A DNA stretch of 64,000 bases from Bacteroidota bacterium (GTDB lineage Bacteria > Bacteroidota > Bacteroidia > Chitinophagales > LD1): contig CANJZE010000018.1 in NCBI GenBank assembly GCA_947479455.1, positions 1 through 64,000 on the forward strand, in the 5' to 3' direction. The translations under genes and the position numbers were made by a program. This document shows positions 1 through 11,400 of this stretch, piece by piece; within the stretch, counting starts at the first letter, position 1; each line of letters begins with the position of its first letter. The notes under the pieces are model-generated. The model saw only the letters and a program-made list of their open reading frames with translations. It had not been told where the DNA came from and searched no databases.

Positions 1-2
1 AA

Positions 3-1040
3 CGCGCTACTAAAAGCAGCGCGCTTGGACTATTCCAGTCGGTTGAGTTATCCCTTCTTGAGTTGCTTCCCAGCAGAGCTCAAGTCCGTTTCACTCAACG
101 CAACAAAATTATATTTTTAAACCTGACACAGTTTATTGAACACTCCCTTTCAACCACTTTGTTTAATCCAAACGACCGCCTGTTTACTATTGGCAATGGC
201 TCATCGAATCTGGCTACAAATAATGCTTTAGTAGTTTATAAAAATGGCAAAACAGGATTTGCTTTGGGTAACACAATGCCCGAAGAATTGATTCAGGCTG
301 ATGGAAGTATGAAATTAGGTTCATCCATTTGGGGTTCGGTTGCCAACGATAGATTTCTGAAATTTGGCGATGGAAGCTATTGCTACATTGGCGAAACAGG
401 TGCCGATGACCGTATGTATTTCAATGCAGGAAACTATGAATTGGAGGGCGGTAATGTTGGAATTGGAACGGTCAATAGCGGGAGTGCTAAATTAGAGATA
501 AACGGAACCGTAAAAATTACTGGTGGGGCACCAGGTACAGGCAAGGTGCTAACTTCGGATGCCACAGGTTTAGCCAGTTGGCAAGCTCCAAGGTCATTAA
601 TGGAACGCACGGCTTTTGCTGCACATATGGGAACCCACGCAGATGATTGGGTATATAATCCTGGACCTTCGGGAGCACTATATAAAGTGCCTTTTAAGTT
701 TGGTGATGTAGACAAAGCCAGTGGCTATAACTACGGAACAAGTACGTATACTATTCCTGAATCCGGCATTTGGCATTTCGATGCACAGGTAACTTGGATA
801 GATGGAGGAATTTCGCAATTGCGCATTCATAGAAACACAGGCGAAGTAGCTGTGTCTTATAGCAATGTTGGCATTTGTTCGGGTTGCTATAACACAGATA
901 AAGTAAGTGTAGATTCTTATTTTGCTGCAGGTGATCAAGTAACAGTTTGGGTTTATGCAGATGCCGGTTCTGCGGGGTATGTTACTTATGTAACTACCAA
1001 CGGAATAAAATTTTGCGGTTGGAAACTGGCTGACCCTTGA
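3..1040 (+). CDS. Surface protein with C-terminal C1q-like domain (5' end outside window)
   Basis: The frame is open from the window edge to a TGA at 1038-1040, so the N-terminus is missing. The middle part carries motifs seen in Bacteroidota cell-surface proteins with tail-fibre-like repeats (NDRLFTIGNG, then GGNVGIGT near 440-470 and GKVLTSD near 540). The last ~140 residues (about 600-1037) look like a C1q/TNF-type jelly roll: a TYTIPESGIWHFDAQVTW strand pair, alternating aromatic strands, and a terminal GIKFCGWKL. The role is probably extracellular binding or structure; no enzyme motif is visible. The first ~40 codons read poorly compared with the rest, so the true upstream frame may differ there. 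No promoter can be assigned. Confidence 0.65.
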   Translation, partial: RATKSSALGLFQSVELSLLELLPSRAQVRFTQRNKIIFLNLTQFIEHSLSTTLFNPNDRLFTIGNGSSNLATNNALVVYKNGKTGFALGNTMPEELIQADGSMKLGSSIWGSVANDRFLKFGDGSYCYIGETGADDRMYFNAGNYELEGGNVGIGTVNSGSAKLEINGTVKITGGAPGTGKVLTSDATGLASWQAPRSLMERTAFAAHMGTHADDWVYNPGPSGALYKVPFKFGDVDKASGYNYGTSTYTIPESGIWHFDAQVTWIDGGISQLRIHRNTGEVAVSYSNVGICSGCYNTDKVSVDSYFAAGDQVTVWVYADAGSAGYVTYVTTNGIKFCGWKLADP

Positions 1041-1124
1041 ATGGAAGAGTAGGCGAATTTATTCTAGTTGTTGTAATCATGTTTTGGAAATAGGCTTTCA
1101 GAAAACTTTTCTACCTGGGGGCAT

Positions 1125-1613
1125 CTAATCTTCCAGCATTCTATTTGCTTGGTGCTTATACAACTGCCAGTACGAAATAATAAGGCGCACCTGAAAAGCC
1201 AGAATTAAAACCAGACTAGCCGTGCCGAAAAGCACTACTTCAGTATACATATACTTGAACAATTCGGTTTTCATGTCTTCAAACAAAATTACATGCGGAA
1301 AGCCGAGGTCTTCGGTAAAAAAATTATCGAGCTTGAGCATAATTTTTTGTAGCGAATACATCAAATAAAAAAACAAAGGAATGTTGAACGTAAACAGGGC
1401 AAACCGCAGCACCGAAGAATGTAGAAATGTTAAGGATCGTAGCGAAATGCTCCAACGAAAATAAGTGATTGATACAAAAACAAAAACGGCATTTATTTTC
1501 CAGTAGAAATAATCGATTTTACTAATTACGGGATACAGAATGGCATATACCAACATGGCGGTAATCGAGAGCCAGATAAATTCTTTGACAAACTGAAATA
1601 GGTTTTCGCGCAT
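1125..1613 (-). CDS. Small integral membrane protein, unknown function
   Basis: 162 residues from the ATG at 1613-1611. An upstream in-frame ATG at 1652 would overlap the preceding gene, so the internal start is preferred. About four hydrophobic segments are visible (roughly residues 10-30, 37-55, 68-86 and 125-145), with a basic C-terminal tail. No catalytic motif is seen. It begins 7 bases after the stop of the TPR lipoprotein gene and is probably cotranscribed with it. I do not recognise the family. Confidence 0.6.
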   Translation of the reverse strand: MRENLFQFVKEFIWLSITAMLVYAILYPVISKIDYFYWKINAVFVFVSITYFRWSISLRSLTFLHSSVLRFALFTFNIPLFFYLMYSLQKIMLKLDNFFTEDLGFPHVILFEDMKTELFKYMYTEVVLFGTASLVLILAFQVRLIISYWQLYKHQANRMLED

Positions 1614-1620
1614 GGTTTTT

Positions 1621-2304
1621 TTAGTCAAAATTTTTTCGATAATAATCTTCAATTTTCATTTCACCGCGTAATACATTGAGAAATGAAACAGTATCGCTTA
1701 AACCCATAAGCACAGCACGTTGATAAAACTCATTGCTCTTTTCTTTTTCATTTTGCTTGTTATAAACAAAACTCAACCCAGCCAAAACAGAAGGTAGCGA
1801 ATCACCTTTTAATAAACACGAATCGGCAAAAGCAAAACTTTTAAACGGCTCATTTTTTTTCATGTAAAGTACCGAAAGATTCAGAAACGTATAAGGTGAA
1901 GAATCGCGCAAAGCTATGGCATGAAGCAAATAGTTTTCGGCCGAATCATTTTGGTTGAGTGTATTGTAAACAGCTCCTGCACCGGCATACCCTTCGGCTT
2001 TTTGCGGAGCCAAAACAATTAACTGTTTATAGGCATTTAAAGAAGAGTCCATATGTCCTAGTTCAAACAAAATCCAGGCAAAAAAACTTCTGCCCGCATA
2101 ATTGTCTGGATATTTTTTGAGAAAAGCATTCAGATTTTGTTCGACTGAATCCGCAGCTATTTTTCGAAATGATTCGTAGATGACTTTATATTCATTTGCC
2201 ATCTGAACTTTCTTGTCAGGCAAGCGTTGTCTAGCTTTTTGACGGCAAGAATTTTCTGACATCAAAAAAGTAAAAAGGAAAAAAAACAAAACTGTTTGTT
2301 TCAT
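1621..2304 (-). CDS. TPR-repeat protein, exported
   Basis: 227 residues from the ATG at 2304. A longer in-frame extension to 2412 adds non-signal sequence ahead of a clear hydrophobic leader (MKQTVLFFFLFTFLMSENSC), so the later start is chosen. The Cys at the end of the leader could be lipidated, although the lipobox is poor. Residues ~65-210 form helical TPR-like repeats, e.g. around AYKQLIVLAPQKAEGYAGAG and the following two pairs. TPR domains mediate protein-protein contacts; no specific partner can be named. It is the first gene of a likely two-gene minus-strand unit, divergent from the giant adhesin gene. Confidence 0.65.
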   Translation of the reverse strand: MKQTVLFFFLFTFLMSENSCRQKARQRLPDKKVQMANEYKVIYESFRKIAADSVEQNLNAFLKKYPDNYAGRSFFAWILFELGHMDSSLNAYKQLIVLAPQKAEGYAGAGAVYNTLNQNDSAENYLLHAIALRDSSPYTFLNLSVLYMKKNEPFKSFAFADSCLLKGDSLPSVLAGLSFVYNKQNEKEKSNEFYQRAVLMGLSDTVSFLNVLRGEMKIEDYYRKNFD

Positions 2305-2433
2305 GTGAAAAATCAAGATTGAAGTGGTGAAGAAAAAATAATTTACGTGATTTGATTTCTTAGGCAACGAATCTCTTCCATTTGTGCGTCTTATTTCTAT
2401 TTTCGTCCACACATTTAACTAAATCATTTTCCA

Positions 2434-5400
2434 ATGAAGAACTTTCTACGAGTTTCTCTTCTATTATTTTGTGCGCTCTATTACTCAGTTGAAATATCTG
2501 CTCAGCCCGGTTGCCCTGCTGTAAATGCCGGTGCCGATGTAAATATTCCATGCGGACAAAGCTGTACAACTTTAACGGCAAGCGCATTTAGCGCAGCGCA
2601 AACGACAGCATATTCGGTTGCTCCTATTACCTATGCACCACCCTTTCCGTTCAATGCTGGAAACGCTATTTTGGTAAATACGGATGATATATGGTCAGGT
2701 GTTATAAACCTTCCGTTTCAATTCTGTTTTTTTGGAGCTAATTACAATCAGATTGTTGTAGGTTCTAATGGTGTTGTTTCATTTAATACCGCAAATGCAG
2801 GCTTGTTTAACGAATGGCAAATTAATGGAACCGTTCCGGCAAACACACAGGCTACATTGCGGAACTCTATCATGGGCGCTTGGCAAGATTTGGATCCTAC
2901 TTATCAAGGACAGGTTTTTTATCAGGTTTCTGGTGCAGCACCTTGCCGCACGTTTGAAGTTTCTTGGTATCGCGCACCTTTGTATGGCGATGCAAACAGC
3001 GTGAGCACTACTCAATGTAACACGCCACACTTTTTGACACAACAGATTGTAATTTATGAAACCACAAATGCGATAGAAGTTTATATCAACAACAAAGTGC
3101 TTTGTACAGGTTGGAACGGGGGATTAGCGGTAGAAGGAATCGTGAATGCTGCCGGAACCCTTGCTTACACGGTCCCGGGAAGAAATGCCACCCAGTGGAC
3201 AGCAACTAACGATGCATACCGTTTTACTCCTGCAGGCGCACCTAACTATACTATAGCCTGGTTTGATGGCGTTACACAAATTGGAACAGGAAACAGCCTT
3301 TTGGTTTGTCCTCCATCATCACGTAGTTATACAGCTCAAGCTACCTACACCGATTGCGCTAACTCAACTGTAGTAGTTACCGATAACATCTTTGTAGGAG
3401 TTTCCGGACTTACAGTTCAAACAGATTCCATTCATCCAATTCAATGTTTTGGAGGAACGGGAGATATTTATGCTTCGTTTAATAGTACCGGCTCTGCAGT
3501 TTTGTCTTATGGCTGGACTCCAGGGGGTACGCCCAATTCAACTTCTATAACAGGCGTTACTGCTGGCACATATATTTTCTCTGTAACGGATGGCACCAAT
3601 TGTACTAAGTACGATACCGTTACACTTACACAACCAACGCAACTTATTGTTACCGTCTCTGACACTACGATCAATTCTTGTGTGAGTGGAAATTTTGGAG
3701 AGTTGACTGCGAATGGAACAGGGGGAACCGGTTCATATACCTATGCCTGGAGCACGGGATCAACCACTCAAACTATAACCAATCTGGGCGCAGGGACTTA
3801 TACAGTCACGATTACCGATGCCAATGGTTGCACCGCTACCGCTATAGGAAACGTAATTATCAATACCACTACTATAACTTTTGACCCGCCACAAATTGTT
3901 GATGCCAATTGTGGCTCTGCAACAGGTAGTATTACAATTAGTTCTACAGGCGGCACCGGCCCAATTACTTATTCATGGTCAGGGGGATTGCCAAACGGCT
4001 CAACAGTTAGTGGATTGCCAGCAGGAACTTATGATGTAACTGCAACAGATGCTAATGGATGTACAACCACTGCATCTTACACAGTGAATCAAACAGGGGG
4101 AATTAGCTTCGGAACTCCTGTAATTACAGATGCTGCATGTGGAAATGACGGAAGCATTGTAGTTACTGTAAATGGTGGAACAGCGCTAATCGATTTTACC
4201 TGGTCTGGCGGATTGCCGAATAATGACACAGTGAGCATTCCCGTTGCCGGCACTTATGATGTTACGGCTACTGATGCTAATGGCTGTTCGGCTACTGCTT
4301 CCTATACAGTGAATCAAAGCGCAGGAATTAATTTCGGTAATTCACAGATAACAGATATTACCTGTAGCACTGGAGGAAACATTATCGTTTCGACAAACGG
4401 AGGAACGGCACCTATTGATTTTAATTGGTCTGGAGGCTTACTGAATAATGATACGGTGAGTGTTGCAACGGCAGGAACATATAGCGTTACCGCAACTGAT
4501 GCAAACGGTTGCACAACCACGGCTTCTTATGTTGTCAATCAAATTTCATCCTTAGTTATAGACAGCGCAAATGTTGTTTCTGTAAATTGTGGAGGCGCAG
4601 GATCTATAACGCTGTTTGTTTCGGGTGGAAGTGGAGCACTTACCTACTCTTGGTCAAACGGTCAAGGCGGAAGTACTCTAACTGTATCAACACCTGGAAC
4701 ATACTCGGTAACTGTTGTTGACCAAAGCGGTTGCAGCACTACGGGTTCTTATGTAGTAAGCAATATTCCATGTTCTGGTTGCCCAGCAATTACAACTACC
4801 AATAATGTTACCATTCCATGCGGACAAGCCTGCACAACTCTTCATGCAGCTGCGTATGCAGGTGCTGCGACTACCTCGTATACGATTAGTCAAATTCCTT
4901 ACAATCCTACTTCAGCATATAACGTAGGAACACCTATTCTTGTGAATATTGATGACAGATGGTCGAATGTAATTAACCTTCCATTTGGTTTCTGCTTCTT
5001 CGGCTCAGCATATAATTCACTTATCGTGGGTTCTAACGGAGTAGTTTCTTTTAACACAGCAAATGCAAACGGATTTAACAGCTGGAACATTCCGGGACCA
5101 ATTCCTTCTCTTGCACCTGCAGATATGCGCAATTCAATCATGGGTCCATGGCATGATATGGATCCTACCAATCAAGGATTCATTTACTATAATATTATTG
5201 GAACTTATCCTTGTCGAAAATTTGTAGTGTCATGGTATCAAGTGCCAATGTTTGGTGATCCAAATAGTGTGAGTACCACACATTGCCCTAATCCACTGTT
5301 TGAAGTACAGCAAATTGTGTTGTATGAAACAACTAATGCAATTCAAATTTTTATTGAGAACAAAGATGCTTGCCCAGATTGGAACAATGGAAACGCAACT

Positions 5401-8400
5401 GAAGGAATTCAAAATGCAGCGGGCACTATAGCTTATACTGTTCCTGGAAGAAATGCCTCTGTTTGGACTGCACAGAATGATGCTTGGACTTTCTTGCCAG
5501 CTGGACCACCAAATTATGTGGTTACCTGGTTCCAAGGGGGAAATCCTATTGGAACGGGCGATTCCATTCAAGTTTGCCCTTCTGTAAATACTACCTATGG
5601 CGTTCAGGCAGTTTATACCAATTGCAATGGTGCACAAGTTACTCTTACCGATACGGTTAATGTTACTATTTCAGGTGGAAGTGGAATTACTATTCAAATA
5701 GATTCGATTCATCAAGTTACATGCTACAATGGAAATGACGGAGCGGTTTATGCTTCGTATGATGCACAGGGGCAACCGGTAAGTTCTTTTGGCTGGAGTC
5801 CCGGAGGAGCAGGTCAAACTTCATTGACAGGTCTGCCGCCAGGAACCTATATTTTTACTGTAACAACTGCTAATGGATGTACTGCCTCCGATACCGTTAC
5901 CTTGGTAAATCCCGCACCGTTTACGGTTAATGTACCTGATACAACAATCAATTCCTGCTCCGGCAATGTAAATGACGCTTCATTAACTGCTACTACTACA
6001 GGAGGAACACCAAATTTTGTTTTTGGATGGAGTAATGGTCAACAAACTGCCACCATCACAGGACTTTCTGCCGGCACATACACCGTTACGGTTACCGATT
6101 CTCTTGGTTGCACTGCAACTGATGCAGGGGCTGTTATTGTAAATTCAAATGCACCAACCTTAAACGGAGCAGTTACCAATGCTGTTTGCAGCGCTAACAA
6201 CGGAACCATCATTGTAAGTTTAAATGGTGGAACAAACCCCATTACTTATACCTGGACAAATGGTTTACCAAGTAGTGATACGGCCAGTGGTTTAGCACCG
6301 GGAACATATTCTGTTACGGCAATTGATGTAAACGGATGTTCGGCAACGGCTTCTTATACTGTTGGGCAAACAAATCCGGTTTCTTTCGGAACACCTACCA
6401 TAACACCTGCAAGTTGCGGACAAAGCAACGGAAGTATTACCGTAGTTTTAAATGGAGCAACAGCACCTATTACTTATTCATGGACCAGCGGTTTGCCAGA
6501 CACTTCTAGTGTGAACGGTTTGTCTGCCGGTTCTTATTCTGTTACTGCGGTTGACGCTAACGGATGTTCGGCAACAGCATCATATTCGGTTAACCCTTCT
6601 TCAACCTTAACAATTGATAGTTCTACTGTGAGCCCTGTGACTTGCACCGGTTTAGGTTCAATAACAGTGTACACAAGTGGAGGAAGTGGAACATATACTT
6701 ATACCTGGACTGGTGGTTTAACCGGAAATCCTGCCACAGGGGTTGTGGCCGGAAGCTATACCGTAACGGTGACTGATCAAGGTGGTTGTAGCGCGAGCGC
6801 ATACTACATTGTAGGCAATACACCTTGCGGAGATTGTCCTGCGGTAGCTACTAATAACAACGTAGATTTAGAATGCGGAGAAACTTGCACAACGCTTCAT
6901 GCAAGCGCAGTCGCAGGCGCACAAACCACGGCATACACGGTTGCTCCTATTCCTTACAACCCACCGCAACCCTTCAATGTAGGCACACCAATCCTTGTGA
7001 ATATTGATGATACCTGGTCGAATACCATTAACCTTCCATTCAACTTCTGTTTCTTTGGAACTACAAACAATCAATTGGTGGTGGGTTCAAATGGAGTTAT
7101 ATCTTTTGATGTAACCAATGCAGGTAACGTAAATAGCTGGCAGATTCCGGGACCAATACCATCTCCAAATCCAGGAGACTTAACTAATTGTATCATGGGA
7201 CCATGGCACGATATGGACCCTACCAATCAAGGAGCAATCTACTATTCAATTGGAGGAACCTATCCTTGCCGTTCATTTACGGTATCGTGGTATGAGGTGC
7301 CAATGTATGGTGACCCGAATAGTGTTTCCAGTTCAATTTGTCCCGATCCGCTTTTTGAGGTTCAACAAATTGTTCTTTACGAAACCACTAACACGATTGA
7401 TGTTTATATTCAACAAAAAGATGTTTGCGGAGGTTGGAACGGTGGCTTAGCAGTTGAAGGTATTCAAAACGCTGCTGGGACAATCGCATATACAGTTCCT
7501 GGTAGAAACGCAACGCAATGGACAGCACAAAATGATGCCTGGAGATTTGCTCCTGCAGGCGCCCCCAACTATGTAATAAATTGGTATCAATATGGAGTGT
7601 TGCTAGGAACAGGAGATAGTATTCAGGTTTGTCCTGATTCAACATCTACCTATAATGTGGATGCCATTTATACCAATTGTGACAACTCCACTATTACCGT
7701 TAGTGATTCGGTGCGTGTCAACGTATCGGGGGTGTTAACTGCACAGGTTGATTCTGTCATTAATATAAGCTGTTTTGGCGGAAACAATGGAGCAGTATAT
7801 GCTTCGTATGTCAGTAGTTTAGGAAATCTTTCTTACGGATGGAGTCCGGGAGGAAGTGGCTCAACTTCAATGACAAACTTGAGTGCAGGCACGTACGTGT
7901 TTTCTATTACAAACGGAAATGGATGTACCATCATAGATACTGCGGTGGTGACCGAACCAAATCAATTGGTAGTTACTGTTCCTGATACTACAGCCTATAA
8001 TTGTGTGCCGGGTGGTTCAATAACTGCAACCCTGAACACTACGGTTAGTGGCGGAACTCCTGGCTATAGTTATAGTTGGGGAGGAGGACAAATTACTTCT
8101 TCTATTTCGATAACGAGTGTAGGAACATATAATGTGACGGTAACCGATACCTTAGGCTGTACTGCTACAGATGCTTCAACGGTAAGTTTGATTATTGCTT
8201 CGCCAATATTTAACAACCCGATACTAACAGATGTTAGCTGCAACGGAGGAAGCAACGGAAGTGTTATCGTTAGCACAAGTCAATCCACACCACCAATTAT
8301 TTATACATGGTCGGGTGGGGTTTCGACTAACGATACCGCGAGTGGTCTTGCCGCAGGAAACTATAGTGTAACTGCTGTAGATGCTAACGGATGTTCGGTA

Positions 8401-11400
8401 AGTGCTACTTATGATATTAACGAACCACTGCCAATTGTTATTGATTCGCCTGCTGTAATTGCAGAAGCGACTTGTACGGTTGGTGGTTCTGTTACCATTA
8501 CCGCAAGCGGAGGAACCGGTGCCTTAACTTTTGCTTGGTCGAATGGAGATACCGGAAACACAGCCGATAGTTTAGCTGCGGGTTCTTATACCGTAACAGT
8601 TACTGACGCAAACGGATGCACTGTAACGGCAAGCTATACAATTACTTCTGCTCCCGGAACAGTGCAGTTAGGAAATCCGACTATAACGAATGTTAGTTGC
8701 AACGGAGGAAATGACGGAAGCATTGTAGCAAACGCAAGCGGAGGAACAGGAACGCTTACTTACAATTGGGGGAACCTAACAGGGGATAGCATTGGTGGGT
8801 TGACAGCCGGCACTTATTCACTTACTGTTTCTGACCAAAACGGTTGTACTGCTTCGGCTTCGTATACAGTTGCAGAACCTACACCTATTGTGGTTGATTC
8901 TGTAATCATTACACAGGCAACTTGCCAAAACGGTGGAACGATAACTATTGTTAGCGTGAGCGGTGGAGCAGGACAGTATACTTCATTCAATTGGAGTAAT
9001 GGTGATAGCGGAAGCAGTATTGATTCGCTTGCGGGCGGTCCTTACACTGTAACGATTACAGATGCCAACGGTTGTACTAATTCATTTACTTACACAGTAG
9101 GAACAGCCGTAGGAGTTATTGCTTTTGGCGTACCTACTATTACTAATATTTCGTGTAACGGTGCAAACGATGGAAGCATTACGATTACCATAACAGGAGG
9201 GACTCCACCGGATTCAATTCACTGGAGTACGGGCGCTTCAACATCTACCATAAGTGGTTTATCTGCGGGTTCTTATTCAGTAACAATTACTGATGCTACG
9301 GGATGTTCGGCAAGCACTACTTACAGCGTTACAGAGCCTTTGGTTATTACATTGGGCAACCCAATCATTACTCAGGCAACTTGTACGGTGGGTGGTTCTA
9401 TAACGGTTACTGCTACTGGCGGTACAGGAACCTTGGTTTACAATTGGTCGAACGCACAGAGCGGAAGTAGTATTGATTCGTTAGCCGGTGGGCCTTATGT
9501 GTTGACGGTTATCGATGCAAACGGATGCAGTGTTACCTCAAGTTACACAGTTCCCGTAGCACCTGGTACGGTTCAATTTGGTGCACCAGTAATTACCAAT
9601 GCAAGCTGCGCTGGTAACGATGGAAGCATTACCGCTTCGGCTAGTGGTGGTAATGGAACAATTACTTTCACTTGGAGTGGAGGTGTTACCGGACCGGTAA
9701 GAACAGGATTAAGCGCGGGTAACTATTCGGTAACGATTACCGACCAAGATGGTTGTTCGGCCTCTACTACTTATATAGTAACGGGTGGTTCTCCAATTAC
9801 TATTGATTCGGTTCTTGCTACACAAGCAAGCTGCGCGCAAGGTGGAACCCTTACCGTTGTAACGGTAGGTGGAGGACAAACTCCGCTTGTTATAACCTGG
9901 AGTAATGGCGACAGTGGTGCAACAGCTGATAGTCTTTCGGCAGGGGCTTATACAGTAACCGTAACAGATAATGCCGGTTGCAGTGTGAGTGGAACTTACA
10001 ATGTAACCGGAGCGGCAGGAATAATTTTATTCGGCAATCCGGTGATCGCGAATGTAACGTGCCACGGTGGAACAAACGGAAGTATTACGGTTTCTACTTC
10101 AGGTGGAAGTGGAATGATCCATTATCAATGGAGTACTAGTGCCGCAGATACTTTTGCATCGGTAACACCGCTTGGTGCAGGAACTTATTCAGTGACTGCA
10201 AATGATAATTCGGGCTGCTCGGCAAGTGCAGTTTACACAATTACAGAACCGGCTACTGCGGTAAGCGCAGTGGTTACGGCTACACAATTAATGTGCTTTG
10301 GCGATACGGTAGGTAGTGCATTTGTTACCCCAGCAGGTGGAACACCTGGTTATACTTATCACTGGAATACCGGTTCAGACATTAGTAGTGTTTCGAATCA
10401 ACCGGTGGGAATTGTGGTGGTAACAGTTACTGATGCCAACAACTGTTCGATTAGCACAACAGGATTTATCGACCAGGCTTCTGATTATTATACTTCTACT
10501 ATTGTGTTCCAGCCGAATTGCGGAAACATTGGTTTCGGAACGGTTCAAATTGGACCTAAGGTAATTGGAGCCGGTGTTGGTCATGGACCTTATACTCTGA
10601 ATGTGATTGGTTTGGGAACTGCAACTATTCCTGCTATTGACAGCGTTACTTATTTCTATAACGTTGCCAGTGGTACGTATATATTCACAATTACCGATTC
10701 ATTAGGCTGTTTAAAAACGGATTCCTTCTCTGTTAACGCAGGTGTGGCCAATGATAATATTGCTGTATCTACCGATTCAACTACTTGTTTTGGCGACCAA
10801 TTTAATGATGGTAGTATTACGGTTTCGGCATTGAGCAGTGCGAATGCACCTTATACTTATTCATTTGATGGTGGCTTGACCTTTGGCACCGATAGTATTT
10901 GGACGAATGTAGCCGCAGGAACGTATACCATTTACACACGGAACGGATTTGGTTGCCTCGATTCTATAACAGCAACGGTTGAACAACCGGCTCAGGTTTC
11001 GGTTTATGCAAATCCGGATACCATTCTTACAGCACCTGGAGTGGGGAATACAGCGGTAGTCTTAGCTACTAATTTTGTGAATCCGGTTTATAACTGGACA
11101 CCGGTAGATGGATTATCGTCTATTGATTCGCCATCTACTACCATAACGGTAAACAGCAATAGTGTGTTCTATGTTTATGTAAGCGAAAGCGCTAACGCAC
11201 ATTGTGGTGCTATTGATTCTGTAGTAGTAATTGTTTCGGGGGTGTTTAGAATGCCCAACGCTTTTACTCCAAACGGTGACGGCAGGAACGATGTATTCAG
11301 CCCTATAAGATTAGGACCTTCGGTTAGTTTGAAAGAGTTTAGAATTTACAACCGTTGGGGCGAGTTAGTGCACAGCGCAGCTGAGCCTTGGGATGGTAAA

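Noticed and set aside
2351-2405. Promoter upstream of the giant adhesin gene
   Set aside because: TTTG and TATTTTCG-like boxes occur, but none is at the 18-20 base spacing found in the four promoters that were called.
2768-10584. Many short open frames on both strands inside the giant adhesin gene
   Set aside because: They are shadows of a highly repetitive coding sequence. They lack starts, promoters and recognisable domains, and the plus-strand frame is continuous.
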